Assembly (NCBI GenBank): GCA_973895155.1
Contig: OZ316895.1
Location: forward strand, 8,990,001-9,054,000
Reading direction: 5' to 3'
DNA from: Marsupella aquatica
Lineage: Eukaryota > Marchantiophyta
DNA length: 64,000 bases
The notes below the pieces were generated by a model. That model did no database searches, was not told the DNA's origin, and worked only from the letters and a program-made list of their open reading frames with translations. Position 1 is the stretch's first letter. Each line of letters opens with the position of its first letter. Both the position numbers and the translations under genes were made by a program. Below are positions 1-12,259 of the stretch, one piece after another.

Positions 1-197
1 GTGAGGTCTATCATGCCCCTTCCAGTTCCACCCCTCAGCAGTAGTTGTGCCTTAGAGTCATGATGGTCTAGGGTCTTCACTCTAGACCAAAGGCTTTTAA
101 CTTAGCTTTTGATTTGCTTTATTAGCTAGATACTATAGTAGCTCAATACCTATGGGTTGCATAGAAGATATGGTGGCATAAAAGATGTCCTTGAGTA

Positions 198-831
198 AAC
201 TTGTTGGGTAAAAGATGTAATTAAGTAAAATAGGTTGTTGCATAAAATGATGTCATTGTGCAAATGATATTATTGTGACTTAAATATGGTTTAGACCAAA
301 ACCCCGACCAAAACATGAGCCATAATGTTGCGGCAACATTTCACACCCATCGAGATGTTGAGCATAGATGACAATCACAATGGTAAACATATGACACTCC
401 AACATGCAAATAATCGACACAATAGATACATGATTCACCTCCCCAAGGCTACGTCCATGGGAATACATAAAAGAGCTTTATTGAACTCTAAGTTAATCAG
501 TCATACCAAGTCTACAGAGTGTAAGCTCTCCTCATCTTTCAAATGACTCCATAACAATGAACCTTAGTTCCATTTATTCTAGCAAGCACCGCTTAGTATA
601 TAGTGTGCAACTCAGTTAGCCTAACTGTGGTTACATTCATAACCCTAGACATAAAAGTAAATACCTAACACGAGAAACTAAAGCTTGTTGGGTAAATGGT
701 GTGATTAAGTAAAATATGTTGTTTTGTAAAATGATATCATTGCGCAAATGATATTGTTGTGCAAAAGTAAATGATTTATACCAAACATGAGTCATTATGT
801 CGCATTAACACACCGCACCCATTGAGAAACT
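198..831 (+). repeat. Diverged direct repeat pair of about 155 bp
   Basis: Positions 198-356 and 681-831 are two imperfect copies in the same orientation. Both begin near cttgttgggtaaa, continue through ttaagtaaaat and gcaaatgatattrttgtg, and end in matching acatgagycat and caccca blocks about 483 bp later. The copies differ by many substitutions and small indels, so the duplication is old. There is no coding potential in either copy. It could be a decayed transposon fragment, but no terminal structure is visible. Confidence 0.6.
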
Positions 832-2861
832 ATACCAATGGTGATAATCTCTTGATAATCAAACAATGTAGAGGAGTCTGTGGATTCATTTGTGGCAAGG
901 TTCAATAGCCCTCTGCTAGACTTAAACTCTCAAATTCTTGGAAGATGATTGGTGCAAGATATTTTTCCATTTCACCTGCTCTTAAAACACAGGTGCCCAT
1001 ATAAAAGGCCCCCTTGCCCAGGCCAGGCACTGTTCATTCCTACCCACAGAGAACAGTGCAAGCACTCCTTGATCGACCAGGCACTATGCCCATCACCACA
1101 CCCTCTGTGCTGCCCATCCAGCCATTTGTTCTCACAAGTGTCTTGCCCATCCCCCTTCTTTGCTATTTTGCAAGCTCAATCCCTCGGTTGGCCTGCCCCC
1201 AAGTGGTGTCAAACCAACACCTATGGATTGGCAACCATGATTAAAAAAAGCATTTAAGGGTAATGGATTGGCAACCATTACCCTGACCAATAAGCCACCT
1301 CAAGATTTTGGTAAGTGAGTAAGTGGGTGAGTAAGAACTGCTGATGTTTTGGCAGAAGTCTGCACACCCACACCCTGTGTAAGTAGTGAGTAATTCCAAA
1401 AGCATGAAGAAACTGAAAATTTCTAAACTTTTTACGGTGTTTAGACTGCAATTGTTGCTAATTGTAACTGTAAACAACATTCGAAGTTAAGAGTTCCTAA
1501 GTTACGAGTTTACGAGTTTACTAGTTCACTGGTTTACAGGTTTACGAGTTAGGACTTAAGAGTTTACGAGTTATGCCTTACGATTTGGCGACCTTGTGAT
1601 CGTGACATCTTACGGCTAGTTCAACGGGACTCCAAAACGGAAGAAGAGCGCGCCTTGAAAGGGAAGGAATGCAGGATATAGGCGCTCATTAGTGACTTCT
1701 CTTCCACCTTACCTCTCAGACTCTTGCTGAATTCAACCGATACTTCAAGGATGTTACTTGGAGACTTCGTCCATTCTATTCTAGGATATGGGAACTGAAG
1801 ATTTCCTATTCCATTACCCTCAGGTTTATGCTGCTACCTGCAATCACTATGATGTGATTGGCATTTACCGAGAGGCACTTCGTATAGATTCATGTTACTT
1901 AATTAAGAGAATGCCTCTGATGTATCCTGAGAGACAACTGAGATGCCTACCCTATTCTCGAGGATCACCATGTTAAGCAGGACTTATGGAAGTCACTCAA
2001 GCTCGGACTGTCACCCTTGTGGAGCTTCTCGAACTAGATGATATCCGACAACAGACTTAAAGAAGAGTCCAAGTCCTTTCTAGTTAGTTGTTTTGAGAAT
2101 AGTGTATCTTTTCCGATTTTTCTAAATATGTTATAAAGCTTTAGAAGCTATGAAACTTATCTAGTGCATAGTCTGTACCTAGGAGAACCCACTGGTTAAA
2201 TTTCACAGCTTTCTGAGCTAGGAGTAGAAAGTTAAAAATAGTTGAATTTTGTAAGTCTTTAAGTCTATCGCATTTACCGGATTATGGGTTACGCTTTATG
2301 GCTTTATGACTTTACGACTTTACGGTTTTACGGGTTAGAACTTTTTATGAGTTTACAGGTTCTTACTTAGCCATTTTCCGGCACTTCACTTACTGAATTA
2401 CTGTTTTGACTTTTTGAGGGGTATGAAGAGGCATGTCTCTTCGACCTTGTGACCTCTCACTTTGTAGATTTTCACTATAAGACCCCTCCACCACTAGTGT
2501 AGTTGATGGTTAAGTTATGCATTTTTGTCTCTTCCTTGTGTTAAACCCATTGATCATGAATCTATGAGTTCAAGATCAGGTTTAACAACAGGAGAGTCTT
2601 ACCTCCTTCTTGTGTTTCGACCTCTGTTTATAAACACACGAAGTAAAATCCACTTGTGCAAAATCTTTGGATGTTGTAATGACAAATTCCTCTTTGGTGA
2701 CTCATTGCAATTTCCTAAGTTCTTGAAGTTAACTCATTGAGTTTAAGTCTTATTGAAATTGATGGATTTTCTTTCATGTTGCTTAGTACCATCTAAATGT
2801 TGAAGTAGCTACCTTTTAGATCTTGTCTGAGTATCACTTAGAAAGAAAAGACAAGGCGTGT
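831..2861. other. Gene-less stretch with degenerate TTTACGAG-type repeats
   Basis: No gene is recognised here. Two patches (about 1485-1585 and 2265-2365) are built from short degenerate units such as gagtttac, acgagttta and actttacg, repeated roughly every 8-12 bases. About 994-1200 is C-rich with many gccc and ccatc words, and the style recurs at about 7800-7945. The short open frames in the stretch show no family features. Confidence 0.4.
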
Positions 2862-2880
2862 GTGACGGGGTCCCCGTCAC
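2862..2880. repeat. Perfect 19-bp palindrome
   Basis: Two 9-base arms, gtgacgggg and ccccgtcac, surround a single central t. This begins the compositional change towards the G-rich region on its right. A tgtgacggggt start could be the left edge of a mobile element, but no matching right end was found. Confidence 0.6.
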
Positions 2881-3179
2881 TCAAAATCACGAATAATGAT
2901 CGCGGAGTGTTGCGAGTGTAAATAACCATTGTAAATAAGCCGTTTTTTGGTTTTTTTTGTTACGACCGTCATTATCGGTTGCTATGCCTCGGAGGTCTCG
3001 ACATTCTTTGATATCCTAATAGTTTGGAGGCCTAAGGCTTCCCAGCAAGCCAGGATGTTGGGACTTTGAAACTAGGGTCGGTCTAAGTGGACACCCTGTT
3101 TCCCTTAGGTCCTGATTCCCTCTTTCTTTTGTTGAGACCCCAATAAGGTTTAGGAGGAGTGCTAACCTTTACTGAATAT

Positions 3180-4020
3180 GGGAAAAGCGAGGCGCCACCG
3201 GGGGGAGCGTTAAGGTAAGGCTGTAGGGGGGAGGTAAACCCCCCCAAAAGGAGCTGCCGTAGCGAGGCGCGGAGCAGCCGGGGTGCGCTCGGGGATGGGG
3301 GGGAAATTAAAATTCCCCCTTAAGGGGCACCGCGAGTACTAAGTAAGGAGGCCGGGGTAGCGGGCCGGTGATCAGGAAGGTCGCGGAGGGGGGTTAAATG
3401 CCCCTTAAAATGGCCTGGCAGAGGGCGAGCACTGGGGGGCCCATAAGGGGCAGCCCTAGGGCCGCCACGTGGAATCCCCAGGCTGAGCAAGGGCGAGCCG
3501 GGGCAAGCCAAGGTAAGCCGGAGTTGGGCAGCCGGGGCGAGGGCAGCCGGGCCGCAGCCGAGGAGTAAGAGGAGTAAAGGAGGGGGGGTATTAAACCCTC
3601 CCGTGAGCCCGTGAGCGGGGGTGGCTGTGAGAGAGGCTGTCGGGGGAGAAAATTAAATCCCCAAAAAGGGGCGCAGCACTGTGGGATAGGAGAGGCACCC
3701 TGTACCCTCCCATGAGGGGGACTTAACGGCAGCCGGGAGGCACAGACGGGAGGCTGAGGCCGGGGGTAATGAGGCAGTGAACCCTGCATAGGGCCGCGTG
3801 CCGTGTAAAGAAGCGAGCCAGGGCAGGAAAGGGCTCCCACGAGCAGGAGGAGGGCGCGGAGGCCCAAGGCAGAGAGGTACGGGGGGGAGTAAATGCTCCC
3901 CGACTAGTGGGAGGCAGGTACTGGGCACGGCGGGCGAGAAGCGGGGAAGTGGCAGACGCGTGTTAGCCTGTGTGCGCCCTGCATAGGGCCGCGAGCCGGG
4001 GCGTATGGCGTGAGGGGAGC
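3180..4020. repeat. G/C-rich region with a series of short GGGG...TTAA...CCCC hairpins
   Basis: This block is much richer in G and C than its surroundings. At least six places read as a run of G, a short A/T core with ttaa or taaa, then a run of C: near 3225-3245, 3294-3318, 3386-3404, 3580-3602, 3641-3660 and 3880-3902, with a ccccttaagggg palindrome at 3316-3327. Between them are words such as agccgggg and gggcagccgg. Two long minus-strand open frames cross the block, but their proline, arginine and leucine content is what the base composition would give by chance. It may be the untranslated leader of the element that carries the gene beginning at 4361. Confidence 0.55.
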
Positions 4021-4360
4021 CGGGACAAAGAATTTTTGGGAAGGGTGAAGAAAGGGGTTTTCTCCCCTTTTCTTTGTATTTCATTTTTTTTCCCTCCCTT
4101 CTCTTTGCGTGACTTCTTGCTCTGCCGAAAGCTCTCTCCACATTTTGCAATTATTCTGGAAGCTCTTTCTCTTGGTCAATTGTTGGGGCTTGTTGGCATG
4201 ATTCTTCCGGGCATTAGCGGCAGCAGCACGGAGTGGCTTCTGAGGAAATTGAGGAGGGTGATTGATTGATCGGGATACGGGGGCCGTTTCGGGCTAGGGA
4301 ATTGACATTGCACCAGGTGACGGGATTTGGTGATTGAGGATTTGATTTCTGGAGGCATGG

Positions 4361-6227
4361 ATGCTGGATCAACCGGAGTTTAGTGCGGCACGCATTCGGA
4401 GATACAAGGCTGCTTACCGTGACTACGTTGAGACATTGATTGCAAGAGAGAGAGAAGAGAGAGAAGCTACAATGAGCACTGGACCCGCAACAAGTCCCGC
4501 ATCTGTTATGAGGAAGGTTTTCCGTCGAATTTACCCCAAGACCTCTGCCAAGGTGATGGAAGATTGCAAAGCTATGTTCCAGGCCACCGGGCTCACCGAC
4601 TTCATGAGAGTAGAGATTAGAATCCCTTCGGACAAGAGTTGGAACATTGAGGCCGAGATGGAGTTACGTACGTACGGAAGGAATCTACTTTGAATGTCTC
4701 CAACGGGTAGTGCCCCATGTGGAGTTAGCTAAGCTTCTATTCCTGGAGAACCAGCAATTCTCATTCACACCTCGGAACATAAGGGGAGAGCTCACGTTGA
4801 CAATGGTGGCCGGTTGGGTGATTAATCCCACCTCCACTACTTCCATTCCTCTTTCCGCTGTCAAGGATGCTGAGCACAAGGGATTTCTGGCCAAGGTTCA
4901 TCAACGGGTCCTTGGTAACGTGCAATCTGGGGTGGTGAATGGAGAGCATTTTGTAGTAGCTATGGACATCAAGAACTATCCAGCCCATGTGTACGGATGG
5001 TGGTACTACGGGTTGAAGAAGCTATTGGACGCTGATCCCGGGAGTGTGAAACCAGGTGGGGCTGTACATTTGATGGGGTCATTTTTGCTGGCCAGAGCAG
5101 AAGGGTGGATTGTTTCCCCGGGACAGGAAGACTCTGGATCATCCCTTACCACGGAAATCAGGAGTATTGCCACTACCATCTTGGGGAAACTAACGGAGGG
5201 ATCATCATCGGCGGTTGGGGATGATAATAGAGAGGAAGAAAACCAGGATGAGGACTCCACATTGGAGTGGCTTGAATCACTTGTGGGAAATCCGGAGGAG
5301 CCCCTGGTCTACGACATTCCTGATGTCTACTTGGCGGAGTTACGTGATTTCCAGGAGGGAGTCCATGAGGGACTCAAACTAGTCCACGCATTGAGAGATT
5401 CTCTCAAGCAGGCCACCGCCAAAGTAGAGACTTTGGAGCAGAGTGCCCTGTCTATGAAGGAGGTGATCAAGGCCAAGGAGGAGGCCATTCATGAGAAGGT
5501 TAAGCTTCTCCAAGCAGCTCACGTAGAGATCTCCAACTTGAAGGGAGCCTTGTCCACCAAGGCCAAGGAAGCGGAAGAGGTTGGAGTATTGAAACAGACA
5601 TTGGCCAGAGAGAAGCAGAATTCTGGAGAAGTGGTGAAGTTAAGAGCCCAGGTGGGAGCACTACGGAGTCAAATGGTGATCTTTGAGACAAGGGCTAAGA
5701 GGAGTGAGGCCTTGAGTCTGGGGAAACGGAAGAGCCCCTGCACATCTAGCTCCACACTTTCCCCGGATTTGATCTCCAAGGCCGTGGAGATGGTGGTGAA
5801 GGAAGTCAGTGGGAAGTATGGACCCCTGTTGGATGCAGCCAAGAAGAGTCAAGAGAAGAGCAAGAGCTTAGAGAAAAAGCTCAGGGAGGTACGCAAATCT
5901 TTACAAGAAGCTCAGGTCAACACGGGGACCCCGGGGATGCCACCCCGATCTGTCACCCCTGGGACTCCCATGGCCACCGGGCAGGTTTTACCGTTGGAGT
6001 TGCGGTCCGGTGAAGAGGCGGCCTTATGGAAGGACACCATTGGTGAGGGGTACATTAAGTCGTGGCAGGCCTTGGCCAATTTAAGAAAGCAGGGGAGCAC
6101 TAGCACAAGGAGTACCCCGGTAAAGAAGAAGAGGAGTGAAGTGGCACTCACTCCAGTGGAGAGTGATGAGGAGGCCCACTCACGGGGCTCAAGCCAGGGC
6201 ACCGTGAGTGAAGAGGAGGAGGATTAG
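4361..6227 (+). pseudogene. Unrecognised coiled-coil protein gene, frame broken by a 4-bp tandem duplication; gag-like or lineage-specific
   Basis: I do not recognise the family. The first frame runs from ATG 4361 for 110 codons and stops at 4693. A second frame then runs to TAG 6227. At about 4672-4681 the sequence reads acgtacgtac. Dropping one acgt unit would let the first frame enter the second without a stop, giving roughly 620 residues. The N-terminal third is mixed and aromatic-rich, and includes a GWVINPTS stretch. The middle (about 5330-5700) is a heptad-like charged coiled coil. A Ser/Thr/Pro linker follows, then a strongly acidic tail ending EEEED. No zinc knuckle, protease, reverse transcriptase or integrase is seen, so a retroelement gag is only a guess. 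Base composition is richer in G than the neighbours. It could be a recent pseudogene, or an intact gene with a local error in the sequence. Confidence 0.6.
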
Positions 6228-7440
6228 AGTGGTCGTACGGACGTGGTTGTACGGCCCCTGGACTTTCCAACCTTTTTGTGAGGGGTCACTCATGGGCTTG
6301 TTGGAAAGAGCTCGCGGAGCTGATTCCAACAAGGGGCGGTGCTCCTCAAACGGAGCCAAGATGAACAGGTTATGGCTCGGCGAAGTTATGGCTCGGCGAC
6401 AATGTGTTGAATGGGATACTGAAACAACCATAACTTGGTCGTCCGATGTCCGTTTCAAGAGCGGTTGAGCGATTCGTGATCAGGAGCAGGAGAGCTATCC
6501 AGGGGTGAACTCAGAAGTGCAAGTGGAGGGGCGCCTAGTTTTGGCCATTGTGGGGTTCCTTGCAATTTCACGGTTCAAGGAGTAATGTTGGGGTGCCGTC
6601 AAAGGCACCGTCGGTCCCATAGTTAGTTTAGGGTTTTGGAAGCATGTGTGTGCCGCATGCTTTTAGTTTAGGGGTTTCTTAGTGAAGGGTTTAGCGGCGC
6701 CACTAGGGTAGCCGCCATCCTTGTGACCCCGTGAGGGGTGCTTTGGTGTGTTTTTTTTTCAATATTTAGGGGGAGAGCCCCGGAGTAGTGGGGGGGGAAC
6801 TCAGCATAGTGCTTTGATGCTTTTGAGTAGCTTTTGTGAGTAGCGCACTGATTAGGTGAAGTTCAAGCCAGAGTAGTGAGGTGGAGAACGTAGCACTTGT
6901 CCCAGGGAGGCAGGAGTTGGGCAGACGGCAAGAGGCCGGGTTGTCCTTGCATGTGTTATGGGAAACACCAAGAGATATGGATTTGGCTTGAGGTTCCAAT
7001 ATTTTGTGTCACTTGTTGTTGCTTGTGTTGTTTGTTTTCCTCCCCTAGTGCATGTGGTCGGTTTCGTTGTGGAAACATTTGCCCTGGTCACTAGTGTTCA
7101 AACCTTATTGTAAACGTTTGTATGCTTGCCCACGAGAGGGGGGTGGTGACAGCACTCACCCGGTGGGCATGAGTTGTAGATGGTAGGACCAGTCCCTTGG
7201 ACTTGATCAAAAACGGAGAGACCAATCGGTAGACTTGATCAAAAAGTACACTTCTGGGAGCGGAATCAAACATACTCATCCTTAGGTGTGAAAATCTTCC
7301 AAATAGCGTCCCTCCACGACCCCGTAATACGATACCAACGGTTTAAGCGAAGAAAAGTACGGTTTGCACGTATTAATCGTTGGATAGGCAAGTGACAGCG
7401 TGTTGACGATACTTTAAAAGAGTACTCTAGTAAGCACATT
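6228..7440. other. Non-coding sequence flanking the coiled-coil gene
   Basis: No gene is seen. The sequence stays G-rich, like the region upstream of the broken gene, until about 7150. At 7184-7245 two imperfect copies of a block of about 30 bp, gaccartc...gacttgatcaaaaa, follow each other. No terminal repeat matching the 2862 region was found by eye. Confidence 0.4.
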
Positions 7441-10320
7441 AGATCTGAAAAGTAATATGGATTTGAATCTTATAAGTCATTTCATTGTGACTTATGTCTA
7501 AGGAGCAACCTTGGTCAATTCCAGACTCCCTTAGCATACTTTAAGATATTTTCCCTTGTGTTTTGTTAATCATTCCTTTGTCATTAATTTATGGTTATAT
7601 GATGCTGAGATATCATTGAAAACTTCTCACCGCTGTGGAGCAATCTTCAAAATACCTTAGTAAAGTAATCAAACTTGATTACTATGTGTGGAAAACATCT
7701 TAAGTCTATTATTGTTGTTTAAATCTATCAAACCAACCCCATCTTGTTCTTTACGGGAACGAATACCGAGTTGGACTTCAGACCTTTAAGTGTGTTTTTG
7801 GTTCTTCATAGCAAACTACACCCTGTAAGTCTCCCTTGCAGCTGCCTAGCATTCCAAGACGACTGCCCAGGGTGCACAAGACTCCTACCTGCATGCACTA
7901 CTGCCCGCCTTGCTGTCCAAGTGCTCTGCCCATCTACCCCACCAATCAGATTATAGCAACTGCTTTGATCAACAAGTCAGAACATGTTGACTACTTTTAG
8001 TTTTCGTTTTTGCCAAGATCTATGTTTGAACTCTAGATGAACCCATATTATACACTGATGCAAGCACAGCGAGGGCAAGAAGTTCACATTATTCTTGCCT
8101 TTCATAGTGAAAATGAAAGTTTGCAATGTAGAATTTATATGTGCACTTGTGGTTTTATGTGGATGTGGGGTATTGCACGTGTTTTGGCTGCCAAAGGAAC
8201 ATTGAAACAACTTACTGAGTTTATACAATTGAACACATTCTCTATGCTTACCCAATGCTTAGATAACACGGGACTCAACTTGAACACATTATACTGGGCA
8301 CCAGTTTGAACAAGGTTGTCCGCTGATGATTGACACTAATGTTAGGATTTACTCTTAGGTCTAGAGTTACGACTGTACCATAGTTCAGGCTAACCTTAGT
8401 TATAGACTTGGTTAGGTTAGTCATGCTGTGCACACTCTATAACCAAGCAGTGTTTGCTTGGAAAGTGGGAACTCAGGCTCATTGTTACGGTAGCTATTGA
8501 GAGATAGAGAGAGCTTGCGCTGTGGATGCTTGGTATGGCCGGTCGACCTAGAGTGCAGTAAAGCTCATGTGTGTTCCCGTGGACGTAGCCTCATGGGAGG
8601 TGAACCACGTATCTCTCTGTGTCGACTCTTGTGCGTTGGATGGATGATGGACTTGTCGTTGCGATTGTCCTCTATGCTCAACAACTAATATACAAACACA
8701 GAAATGCAACCTTGGTTTTCTCCTCATTCACAAGATGCTTCTAAGCATCATGCACGAGAGACAACTATGTTTGTCATATCAAGCTAACACTACCCACGCT
8801 GCAACTCATTCTTTATGAGGCTGCTGTATATGTCCATGCTACTCTTCAGCATGGTAAAAGTGTGAAGGTGACAGCTAAATCGGACTTCAATGAAATTACA
8901 GAGATGACTGATAGTGCCACAACAAGAAATGGCATCAACAATGGTAGCAATTATGATATTTGAATCTAGACCTGAACAATTTAGACACATAATCTTCATT
9001 GCATGGAATTGACAAGGTTATATATTGTGTTGTGGTGTTTGATTTAGGGCAGCATAGCAGGACCAAGGGCCATTGTACTAAAAGCTAGCAGGATTACTCA
9101 TGGCATGATTAATATAGATTGACTAGCCCTAGAAGTCCCTAGATTTTGGAGTGGGTCTGGCTAGCCGGCTTGCTGCGCTTAGTGTTTGGTCTGTGTTTAC
9201 TCCGGCTCTTTACTCTTACTCTTACTGGGTCTGTGTTCTGGCTAAGATTGGTGACTGGCTCTTTACTTAGCCACAACAGTCTTTGGAAAGCATTGGATTC
9301 ATGTCACCTTTATCCTAAGAAAAACCATAACAAAGCTTTTGTATTGTTCTCCTTCCTCTATCATGCGAGAAAAAATTAGAGATAATAACAATGATAGCTA
9401 CAATAGGGTTGCTCCAACTTGAAACATCTCCCCAAATGATAATAAAAAGATTTCAGGACTATTCTATCTAGATAGATGAGAAAACAAATATTCTTTATGG
9501 TAACGAAAAGTGTGAAGATTCCCCCAAAAAAGGTAAAATAATTTGTCTTGTAGTGTTTCCCGCACAAAACCGATTCCCATGCTGAGAGGAATAATTAATC
9601 ATTCATCTTTAGAGTTTGGGTGTATTTTTAGTAACCCCTTTAAAGCAAGAATAAATTAGCTTTGGGTGACTTGGTACTTCTGCCTCAATGCTTTTTCCTT
9701 TACAAAGTGTCTTCTCTTGACTGCTCATTCCTTTACAAAGTGTTCGCCCCCACTTCTATCCCACATGCCATTTTTCTAGTAGACAATTGTTTAGCTTCCA
9801 AACTATTTTTAATACCTTAAATGGTCGGCCTCTCCTGTTTTACACATAATGACTTAGGCTGGCGTAAGTTAAGTCACTCAAAACAATAAACTTAGTAAAC
9901 AGAACTTTGAGATATAGTTTTAAGAGGGGAGAGATGAAATTTTTGTTTCTCACAACTCCTGGATGCCATTATTCTCTTTAGAATAGATAGCACAGGGTCT
10001 ACATATCTATACTGTATAAAGAATAAATTTAATATAAATTTAATATAAAGATAAAATAACATACTCTTAAATCTTAGGATAGGCAAGATTGAAAAATAAA
10101 TATAGACCTAAATGGGGGTCTCAAACAAGAAATTCAAAAAACAATACAAGGGGGGTAAAATAATTCCAAAGTCCAAAATTACAAAGGATATACTTTGTCT
10201 AAAATATATTGAAAGTAAAATACATGTCAAAGATGTCAAGAAGACAAAGAAACCTGAGTATGCCCTGGAACAAGGTGACTCCAATAGATCACTTTAGAAC
10301 TCAAGCTACCTCAAGGGGAA
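7441..10320. other. Intergenic, nothing recognised
   Basis: The sequence is AT-rich with only short open frames, none showing a domain or consistent coding character. A C-rich patch lies at about 7800-7945, and a run of actcttactctta-like words at about 9208-9220. Confidence 0.4.
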
Positions 10321-10340
10321 CTTGTTAACCTTGACTACTG

Positions 10341-11385
10341 TTTAGTCAAATGTCCTAATGTACCTTCTTCAATACTCTCCCGAAAAGAGTGGCGTATCTG
10401 AATAAAAACCACTTTTCCCTAGAAGACCATTCTTGGGCCTTTGATTGGAAAGTGAACCAGTTTTCCGGTAGAAGACCATCCTGGGGCCTTTGATTCGAAA
10501 ATGCAAATACTTTTCAGTTAAATGTCAGGATGTGCCTTTTTAAATACTCTCCTGAAAAGAGTGGTATTTGACTTAAAAACTACTTTCCCCCCTAGAAAAC
10601 CTTTATCGGGCCTTCCAATCATTGGAAAATGAAAACACTTTTTAGCCAAATCTCTGAATGTGCCTTCTTAAATACTCTCCCCAAAAGAGTGTTGTATCAG
10701 AATAAAAACCACTTTCCCCCAGAAGACCTTTATTGGGCCTTCTATTGGAAAATGAAAATACTTTTTAGCCAAATGTCTGGATGTGCCTTCTTAAATACTC
10801 TCCTCAAAAGAGTGTTGCATCACAATAAAAACCACTTCCCCCCTAGAAGACCATTATCTGGCCTTCAATTCTAAAATGGAAAACACTTGAATAAGATAAT
10901 GTCCTGGTTAGAGGGCATTGTGGGATATAATGCCCTGAAAAATGAAGGAAGTAGCTTGAGTTTTGAGTACATTATTCTCATAATGCCCGTAACTAGTACA
11001 TTAATGTACGTAAAAATTTGAGTGACTTTTCGGTAACAAACAAGAAAAAATGAATCCCTGAAATAGAAAATTCAAATTAAAGGGTCATCCAAGAAGTGGT
11101 TGCTAAGGAATTGGCAAAAAAATAAGTTCTTTAGTTATATTAGATTTTATTCATAGATATTTTGTTAGTATCACCATATAAGATTTGGTCATCATCTTGA
11201 GATCTTGAATAAAATTGCATTATGGAGAATTAATGCAATCAAAAATACAAAGAGAAAAGTCACTGAAATCTTTACGTTAGCCAAGTGTCCCAATGTGCCT
11301 TCTTTAAATCTCTCCCGAAAAGTGACTGTACCTTATCTGCATAGAAACCACCTCTTCTCCTGGATGAACATTCTTGGGCCTTTCG
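10341..11385 (+). repeat. Minisatellite, unit about 123 bp, four copies plus one detached copy
   Basis: Units begin near 10341, 10515, 10643 and 10766 with a variant of agycaaatgtcyggatgtgc. They continue with aatactctcccraaaagagtg, then a-rich aaaaaccactttccc, then agaagaccattattgggcctt. The first interval is longer (about 172 bp) because the gaagaccat...gggccttt block is doubled at 10420-10495. A fifth, detached copy lies at about 11276-11385. The open frame across 10629-10874 is only the translation of the repeats and is not a gene. Confidence 0.85.
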
Positions 11386-11387
11386 AT

Positions 11388-11892
11388 CAAAACACAGAAC
11401 CAAAAATTTATACAAAAGGGGAAAAACAAATTATAACCAACTGAAAATCAAAGAGGTCCAAAAATAAATCAAAACACACAACCAGAATTTATACAAAAGG
11501 GTAAAAACAAATTATAATGAACGGATAATCAAAGAGGTCCAAAAATAGATCAAAACGCACAACCAGAATTTATACAAAAGGGGACAAACAAATTATAACG
11601 AACTGAAAATCAAAGAGGTCCAAAAATTGTTCAAAACACACAACCAAACTTTATACAAAAGGGGAAAAACAAATTTCTAACGAACTGAAAATCAAGGAGG
11701 TTGAAAAATAGATCAAAACACAGAACCAAAAATTTATACAAAAGGGGAAAAACAAATCATAAAAACGGAAAATCAAAGAGGTCGAAAAATATATCAAAAC
11801 ACAGAACAAAATTTTTATACAAAATATATTATATACACAAAAGGGGATAAACAATTGATAACGAACGGAAAATCAAAGAGGTCCAAAAATAA
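11388..11892 (+). repeat. Minisatellite, unit about 80 bp, six to seven copies
   Basis: Copies begin near 11390, 11470, 11551, 11631, 11714 and 11795, with a truncated last unit ending near 11892. Each reads caaaacacasaaccaraa, then tttatacaaaaggggaaaaac, then aaattataacgaactgaaaa, then tcaaagaggtccaaaaat. The array lies directly after the detached copy of the 123-bp repeat, so two unrelated repeat families adjoin. Confidence 0.85.
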
Positions 11893-12259
11893 AATGCAAC
11901 CCTGAAAACCGATAAAATGTCTCGATTGGAAATCTTTAAAACATGAGAATTCTCTCTTTGTTCAGTCGATGAATCTGAGGTTCCATTCAAAATCATCGTC
12001 CGAGGTTTCAAAGTGGGAAAACGTTGGTGTTACCTGATGACGAGGAACCGATAGTAATATACTTACGGTGCTGTTTCAATCGGTTGGCATTGGAGTCTTC
12101 GCCCGCAAGGAGCTCGTGATTGCAAATCTACAGTCCATTGCAAAAGGATGGTACAAAGCGTACAAGACAGTATAGAGTAGATTGCTCTGCGTTTGACTGT
12201 TGTTGATTCGGAACGCGTTACCGGCGAATATTTCGGTTCCTCTCCCTCAGATCTCACGC

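Noticed and set aside
3394-4150. Two long minus-strand open frames (157 and 165 aa)
   Set aside because: They cross the G/C-rich hairpin field. Their Pro/Arg/Leu/Ser content follows base composition, and they show no motif.
2862-7440. Complete LTR retrotransposon around the coiled-coil gene
   Set aside because: No pair of long terminal repeats, primer-binding site, reverse transcriptase or integrase could be found by eye.
10629-10874. 81-aa frame with internal repeats
   Set aside because: It is the translation of two units of the 123-bp minisatellite, not a gene.
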